In this document: piece by piece, positions 58,447-64,000 of the stretch | How positions within the stretch are numbered: the stretch's first letter is position 1 | How the letters are laid out: every line of letters begins with the position of its first letter | NCBI GenBank assembly: GCA_032433595.1 | Contig: JASWJB010000007.1 | Coordinates: 248,001-312,000, forward strand | DNA length: 64,000 nt | From: Conoideocrella luteorostrata | Taxonomy: Eukaryota; Ascomycota; Sordariomycetes; Hypocreales; Clavicipitaceae | Direction: 5' to 3' | The notes under the pieces: model-generated | Databases searched by the model: none | Told to the model about the DNA's origin: nothing | Seen by the model: the letters and a program-made list of their open reading frames with translations, nothing else | Program-made: the position numbers and the translations under genes

Positions 58447-61400
58447 CTAAAGCTTCCGAATAATCCTCTTATACCACGGCTTTTTCTCTTCCTTATACCC
58501 CTCCTCCTGCACGTCATGTTGCCCCACAATCGTCAAGAACACCTGATTGAGCGTCGTGGGCGTCACGCTGTAATGCGCAATGTTCAGGCGTTCCTTACTC
58601 TCCTCAAGCATCACGAGCAAGGTTCCAATAGAGCTGGCTGAGTGCGAAACCTCGCCAACCTGAGACTTGACATGCTGCTGCACAGACACAGCAGGAATAG
58701 AATATCTCATCTGACCGTGGAAAGTCTCGTGCTCGACTTCCGCGTTGGGGAACGTCTCTGTGATCCAGGAGCGAACACTTTCCATTTCCTCGGCTGTAGA
58801 GTGCGGTGCTGTTTTGCTGACGAGATGTATGTGCAGGGTATCGCCGAACCGATGTCGTAGTGATTCTGTCTTGCCCAGAGCGAGCATTCGTTTGGCCATA
58901 ATGCCGGCTCGATTGGCCAGTGCATCGGCTTCCTCCATGCTGTGTGTCGTGAGTAGGATAGAACGACCGGGGACTATAGTCTCGAGCGTTCGCCACATGA
59001 CTCGCTTGGCGGCCGCGTCTAGGCCTGATGACGGTTCGTCCAGAAGAATGACGGACGGGTTGCCGGTCAAAGCTATGGCGAGAGAGAGCTTTCGCTTGTT
59101 GCCGCCGGACAGAGTGTGAGCCATGACACTCGTGTAGGCATCAAGCCCAACCGCCCGAATAACTGCACGGACTTGCCCCTTGACATCGACAATGCCGCGA
59201 ATGCGAGCATAGTGCTGCAGATGCTCTTCGACCGTCATCGAGTCAATTGCATCAAACTGTGGACAGACACCTAGATTCTGGCGAGCGAGCGCTCTGTTCT
59301 TGGTGACAGAAGCTTTCTCAACAAAGACATCGCCGCCATTACGACTAGGGTGTATGTCGCCGCGAATCAATGATATGGTCGTCGACTTGCCGGCTCCGTT
59401 GGGGCCAAGTAGGGCAAAGACCTCGCCATGTTCGATCCCAAACGTAACGTTGTCCACCACAGTGTTCTTCTTGAATGCCTTCGTGAGATGAGCGACCTGA
59501 AGACCGTTCGCATTCTGGCCTGCGCCTTCAACCCGCACTAACTCATCTGCGATTTCGGGATCGTCAACAGGAGCCGTCATGGTTGCTTTGCCCTCGGCAT
59601 ATTTGCCTGTGCCGGCCTCGAGCCAGATAACCAGAGAAAAGAGAAGGAAAGCTTGGATCACAAGGTAAAGAATTGGACCTCCATACGCGGCCATGGCCCC
59701 TGGGTTGCTCCGCAATTGATCACCGTCGCAAGTTGTAGAAAAGGTATTGAGACCGACAAAGAAGGCTCGAATAAGTGATCCCGTGGGGAAGATGGCGGCA
59801 ATGACCCAATGGGATATGAGGATGCTCTTGTCGAGGGTTGCAGCTTCAGAGAACGTGAGAATGAACAGGAACGAGATCACGTAAACTGCAAATCCTAAGC
59901 CTTGAACCACAGCGGTAGCCGCATATGTTGCCAAGGAGCTTTCGAGAAGCAGTGACCAAATGTATGACCAGAGAATAGTCACCATCCCGTAGAGCATAAA
60001 CACTGGGAAGAGATACGCTGGATGGTACCAGATATTTGAAGTTGTACCGAATATGATAGCGACAATGGCCAGAGAGACCAACATAATTGAAAAGTCGAAG
60101 ATCAAGTGCGCAAGCCACACCGGGACAGTTCTCGCTCCGCTAGAGTACTGAAGTCCTCGGATTTTTTGTCGCTTCTCATAGTTGGGATACAGTCCGAACA
60201 GGCCTGGGAAAATGGAGCACGCGATACAGAAGTAAATGACAAGTTGAAGCCCATCAAGAGTGGCCGGCGCAACGGAAACATCAAAGTGAGTGTATCTCGT
60301 GGCAATGGTCAAGTTCGCCAGCATGTTGTTCATGAGATTTTGCGTCAAGACGGATGCATACAGAGAAAAATTGTCCGATCTGTAAGCCATCGTGGCGGAT
60401 GACCCTGTATCACCGAGCCACCATCCGCCAGGTGAGACTGTCGCATGATTATTCTCAATGTAAGACTTAAAATCGGTTAATGAGTCAACTGTTCTGAACG
60501 ACAGGTTTCCGGCGGGGTTGGCCGCACCGGGCACAAAGATCTTGGAAAGACTTTGTGAAATGCTACTGTTGAACTTGGAGGAAGGTCCACCGACCAAACT
60601 AATAGACTTGTAGAAGTCGGTAAAGTCGTTGAAATTACTGTTCGTGCTTCGGCCTTTCGGGCTGCATCCGGCTGCAGACTCGCCCTTGACAAGCATCTGC
60701 GTGATGGCAGCTGCGACGATGGGCACCAGGAAAGCGATCAAGTAAGGAACCCAGTTTGTCTTCAATACAACAAGCCGTTTTCGAAGGAAGACAAGAATCT
60801 GACTTGCCCAGTTGATTGGCTGGCCAGATAAGAGGCCATGGGTGGCGTTTCCGTTGGCTTTAATGATGTGTCCCGAGTCGGTAGACTTTTCTTGGGTAGG
60901 TAGAGGACGGTCTTCATCATGACTCCCCTTTTGGCTGATAGAATTACTCTCCTTCACTTCGTCGGCCAACCCCAAGAAGACATCTTCAATAGTTGGTCCA
61001 GAGAACTGGTATGGGATCTGAGCGTGTTCCAAAGTCCGAATTACGTCCGCGGCAAGACCAGACGATGGAGCGACATATGTGATCGTGTTGGAGAGTTCCT
61101 TGCGTTCAACTCCAGGAACTTCGGGCGCATGCTTCATGTGTCTAGCATTCAAGACATGCACGCGATAGCCAGCGCCGAAGGTATCCTTAAGTTGTGCAGA
61201 GGATCCTTCGGCCCGCAGCTTGCCCTTGGAAAGAATCGCGATATTGTCCGCAAGTAAATCAGCCTCATCCAAGAAGTGCGTCGTCATGATAATGGTGCGA
61301 CTACCTCTCTCAGACAGGAGGATGTCCCAGATTTTTCTGCGAGAAAGAGGATCAATCCCAGACGAAACCTCGTCAACACAGCAGACAGCACTGCCACCAG

Positions 61401-63222
61401 TGAGCATCATACCAAGCTGAAGTTTTCTCTTCTGGCCGCCCGAAAGGGTTTTCGATCTGGCTTTCGTTTTTGGACTTAAACCGATGGCTGTGATCAATGC
61501 AGCTATTTCTTCCTTCGTCGCGTAGTTTCCAGGCGACTTCAAGCGATTGAAGATTTGGATATGCTCCTCGACAGTTAGGTCGTCCCAGAGAACATTCTTC
61601 TGGGGGGCAATTCCAAGACCACCTCTGGCATCGATAGAAACACTTCCGCTGCTGAAGTTGCTAATGCCCGCGATGATGTCTAGCGTCGTGCTCTTGCCGC
61701 TACCATTTGCGCCCAGCAACGCCACGATCTGGCCTTTCTTGGCCGTGAGAGTCAGATTGTCAACCGCCACAACTTTGGGCCGCGGAGGCGATACAAAGGA
61801 GAAGATCTGGCGCAGAAAACTCGGCTGGTAGACTTTAGTCATATTATCAACGCGAACGACATCGCTCTGTTGAGCCGCGTCTTTTTCGAGCGATGAGGCG
61901 CTGCGAACGCCTGTTGTGACACCATGAAGAGTTCGTTCCAGGAAAGCAGCTAAAAATGGATAGATGACGAACTGAAGAATTAGGAAAACCCACAATACGA
62001 TACCAGGGACCTTCCACGGACTATCCTCGGCGGGTTTGGTTAGGTTTGCGCCATGGCCGGTTTGTTCGTACCGCGCAATATATGTAATAAAATACACAAA
62101 ATTGCAGGGTGTGAACAACAGCGAGAGGATGGCAACAGTGGCGGTGCTCGGATTTGGAACTGCTTGTGCGACGATGCCCAAGGCAATCCAGACCACGGCC
62201 GTCACTACGCCCGACATTTGCGCCTTTCTCCAGAAACAAGCCCCCAAGAGGGACATGGACGTGATTGCAAAACCACTGAGGACAAAGAAGATGATCATTA
62301 TGCCAAAGCTTGTGTTTTTCCATATGAGAATCCGGCATACAATAGATGCAACGATCCAACCAGGCAGGTAAGTGATGATAAATGCATTCTGATGAGAGAC
62401 CAAGCGGACGAACTGTCTGTGCCACCCTCGACGAGCTGGCATCATAGCGTCAATAAGTTGAGACAACCCAGCTTCTCGCTCAGTAGCGATCACCCCAGGC
62501 ATATGATAGCATACACCAATGAGGGCGATAACAAACGCGACGCTCAAGAAATTGATGAAAGTCTTTTGATAATCCCGAAGGAGCCGTGCTTCACGCTGGT
62601 CTTCCGTCTCGCTTGTGTAGGGATACTGCTGGACTTTGGAAGGAAAGGACGGTCCTGCAATGGCCGCATCGACTGCATGCTGTAGAGGAAGCGTGTAAAT
62701 TTGAGGATCGTTGTCCTTTTCGTCCACTCTGAAATGGAGGCCCAGCCCAGCATCTGCGCGCAGCGTATAATTCCAAAAGCCGCCATTGCCTTCGTTGGGA
62801 GAAGAGTGGAATATCACAGCGCCGTAACAGTTAGAGGTGCCACGGATAGTGCTCCGACAGATATAGCCCAGATCATCTTCGTTTGAGATCTTCGTCGCAT
62901 TTTTGCCGGCACCCGTGACGAGCTCGGAAATGGAACCAATCACGCGGTCGATCTCTCCTCCAGAGTGTCCGGAATTTACGAGCGCGACGGTGTTACGACC
63001 ATCTTGCGCTTTGCCCAGCGCATCGCCCAAAGAATATATGTCATTCGCAGTGCCTAGGCCGAATTTGTCGTTGGGGTTGTTGAATTTCTGGCCGAGACCG
63101 AGGTAGACAGACGCGACGATGGGAAGGACGAGGGCGCTGTAGAGAGTGCTACGGGAATGGCGAGTGAGTATGATTCGAAGCGTCTTCTTGGTCAATGTGT
63201 TTGTTTGGCGGTAGAGGTCCAT
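58447..63222 (-). CDS. ABC-A subfamily transporter, full size
   Basis: An intronless protein of 1591 residues. I choose ATG at 63222 (MDLYRQTNTLTKKTLRIILT) because the frame above it lacks an ATG, and this start places a cytosolic tail before the first helix. Each half has one helix, a large extracellular domain, then five to six helices and a nucleotide-binding domain. NBD1 has Walker A GANGSGKST, signature LSGGQ and a Walker B with VCCVDE. NBD2 has GPNGAGKST, LSGGN and VILLDEPSSGLD. The layout TMD-NBD-TMD-NBD with large first loops defines ABC-A proteins, usually lipid or sterol translocators (family knowledge). The product probably sits in a vacuolar or plasma membrane; the substrate is unknown. 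A TACTCCGTA motif lies 142 bases upstream of the start. Confidence 0.93.
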   Translation of the reverse strand: MDLYRQTNTLTKKTLRIILTRHSRSTLYSALVLPIVASVYLGLGQKFNNPNDKFGLGTANDIYSLGDALGKAQDGRNTVALVNSGHSGGEIDRVIGSISELVTGAGKNATKISNEDDLGYICRSTIRGTSNCYGAVIFHSSPNEGNGGFWNYTLRADAGLGLHFRVDEKDNDPQIYTLPLQHAVDAAIAGPSFPSKVQQYPYTSETEDQREARLLRDYQKTFINFLSVAFVIALIGVCYHMPGVIATEREAGLSQLIDAMMPARRGWHRQFVRLVSHQNAFIITYLPGWIVASIVCRILIWKNTSFGIMIIFFVLSGFAITSMSLLGACFWRKAQMSGVVTAVVWIALGIVAQAVPNPSTATVAILSLLFTPCNFVYFITYIARYEQTGHGANLTKPAEDSPWKVPGIVLWVFLILQFVIYPFLAAFLERTLHGVTTGVRSASSLEKDAAQQSDVVRVDNMTKVYQPSFLRQIFSFVSPPRPKVVAVDNLTLTAKKGQIVALLGANGSGKSTTLDIIAGISNFSSGSVSIDARGGLGIAPQKNVLWDDLTVEEHIQIFNRLKSPGNYATKEEIAALITAIGLSPKTKARSKTLSGGQKRKLQLGMMLTGGSAVCCVDEVSSGIDPLSRRKIWDILLSERGSRTIIMTTHFLDEADLLADNIAILSKGKLRAEGSSAQLKDTFGAGYRVHVLNARHMKHAPEVPGVERKELSNTITYVAPSSGLAADVIRTLEHAQIPYQFSGPTIEDVFLGLADEVKESNSISQKGSHDEDRPLPTQEKSTDSGHIIKANGNATHGLLSGQPINWASQILVFLRKRLVVLKTNWVPYLIAFLVPIVAAAITQMLVKGESAAGCSPKGRSTNSNFNDFTDFYKSISLVGGPSSKFNSSISQSLSKIFVPGAANPAGNLSFRTVDSLTDFKSYIENNHATVSPGGWWLGDTGSSATMAYRSDNFSLYASVLTQNLMNNMLANLTIATRYTHFDVSVAPATLDGLQLVIYFCIACSIFPGLFGLYPNYEKRQKIRGLQYSSGARTVPVWLAHLIFDFSIMLVSLAIVAIIFGTTSNIWYHPAYLFPVFMLYGMVTILWSYIWSLLLESSLATYAATAVVQGLGFAVYVISFLFILTFSEAATLDKSILISHWVIAAIFPTGSLIRAFFVGLNTFSTTCDGDQLRSNPGAMAAYGGPILYLVIQAFLLFSLVIWLEAGTGKYAEGKATMTAPVDDPEIADELVRVEGAGQNANGLQVAHLTKAFKKNTVVDNVTFGIEHGEVFALLGPNGAGKSTTISLIRGDIHPSRNGGDVFVEKASVTKNRALARQNLGVCPQFDAIDSMTVEEHLQHYARIRGIVDVKGQVRAVIRAVGLDAYTSVMAHTLSGGNKRKLSLAIALTGNPSVILLDEPSSGLDAAAKRVMWRTLETIVPGRSILLTTHSMEEADALANRAGIMAKRMLALGKTESLRHRFGDTLHIHLVSKTAPHSTAEEMESVRSWITETFPNAEVEHETFHGQMRYSIPAVSVQQHVKSQVGEVSHSASSIGTLLVMLEESKERLNIAHYSVTPTTLNQVFLTIVGQHDVQEEGYKEEKKPWYKRIIRKL

Positions 63223-64000
63223 GATTTTTTTCGAGCTGGTCCCTCCGGACTCGCTAATAGTGCGGTGTTTGTCGCGGCGGTTGGAGCTTTCGGGTGGAAG
63301 GTTGTGCGATTGGTTGCTATGTTGAGTCCATGGGAGGGAAGTGTTCGGATATTGCTTATTGCATACTCCGTATAATACACGACAATGATGCTTAATCTGT
63401 AGAACGTCTCTCAAGCGTATAAGGTGACGTGATGATAACCTTAATCAATTGACGACACTTCAAGCTTTGTTTATGTTCCGCGTTCCGCTGCGAGGCTTGA
63501 CTAGGGTATCAAGAGCGATCAATTCAAGAAACAAATGAAGAGAAATTGGTGGTATCAAGATTGTCTTCTCGTGTCTAGAATCTAGCCTCATAAGAGCCCC
63601 TTCTCTTCTTCATTCACATGCAGGGAGCGCTCGACAGATATATAGCGCCGCCGTTGTCACCACTGGTAAGCTCTTTGGCATGAGGCTGTCTTGGCTACCA
63701 AGCCATGTGGATATATTACCATATTAGGACAAATCCACCGCCCGGTGGGTGACTTCGGAGGGTAAGTGGATGTAAGCAAGGGCATGGCTGGGCTTGGCTG
63801 TCTTGGGCTGAACACCATCGTCAGCCCTGGCACATTGATGGGCCGAACCGGTTCAGAGTTGAGAAGGCTGCGTTTCGTTCAACGATCTGGATATTGAGCT
63901 TTTGTCGAGAAACCCTGCTCGTTCTTGAAACATTCTGAGAAGCGCTCCAATGCTAAAATATCGTAAAGGTATCATACTCCAGTCCACGCGCTGGAATTGC
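63223..64000. other. ABC gene promoter and right edge
   Basis: No ORF. TACTCCGTA at 63364-63372. Nothing else was recognised up to the window end. Confidence 0.45.

Overview
The window looks like nuclear DNA of a filamentous ascomycete (Pezizomycotina, plausibly Hypocreales; the clade is an inference). The evidence is the many short introns (about 50-90 nt) with GT-AG or GC-AG ends and CTAAC-like branch points, plus fungal-specific families: a Zn2Cys6 regulator, a TRI5-type terpene synthase, CYP65-like P450s, Goodbye/NACHT STAND proteins, a CBM1 module and a fungal ABC-A transporter. Genes sit in islands separated by gene-poor DNA that carries transposon debris and short repeats. Most gene models below were spliced by hand from splice sites, reading phase and family motifs.

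Layout. 1-1836: 3' part of a NACHT STAND gene running off the left edge, apparently frameshifted. 1837-3595: gene-free, with two LTR-like relics. 3596-10234: three minus-strand genes, a Cys-nucleophile alpha/beta hydrolase, a Zn2Cys6 regulator and an ACS-family MFS carrier, perhaps one small catabolic or metabolite unit. 11321-12120: a GPI-anchored secreted protein. 12.1-15.8 kb: gene-free. 15779-16694: a decayed hypothetical gene.

17965-31401: the most interesting segment, a probable sesquiterpenoid biosynthetic cluster. It holds a P450 (minus), a TRI5-family terpene cyclase (plus), an HMG-CoA reductase with an intact catalytic domain but no visible sterol-sensing membrane region (plus), a second P450 (plus) and an SDR (minus). 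The reductase would raise mevalonate supply, the cyclase would make the hydrocarbon from farnesyl diphosphate, and the P450s and SDR would oxidise it. The product cannot be named from sequence.

31.9-35.0 kb: a dead Tad1-like LINE retrotransposon. 35940-40325: an intact 1461-residue Goodbye-NACHT-repeat STAND receptor with a C-terminal Cys-rich module. 42485-43836: a four-exon C2H2 regulator. 45697-47097: a secreted PHB-depolymerase-type esterase with a cellulose-binding CBM1 tail. 50405-52127: a serine beta-lactamase-like hydrolase. 52.1-57.2 kb: gene-poor, with a third LTR relic and a complete 232-bp Tc1/mariner-type MITE. 57255-58028: a cyanamide-hydratase-like HD protein. 58447-63222: a full-size ABC-A transporter.

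Across the window the palindromic 9-mer TACGGAGTA (or TACTCCGTA) occurs 13 times, always outside coding exons, against about 0.5 expected by chance.
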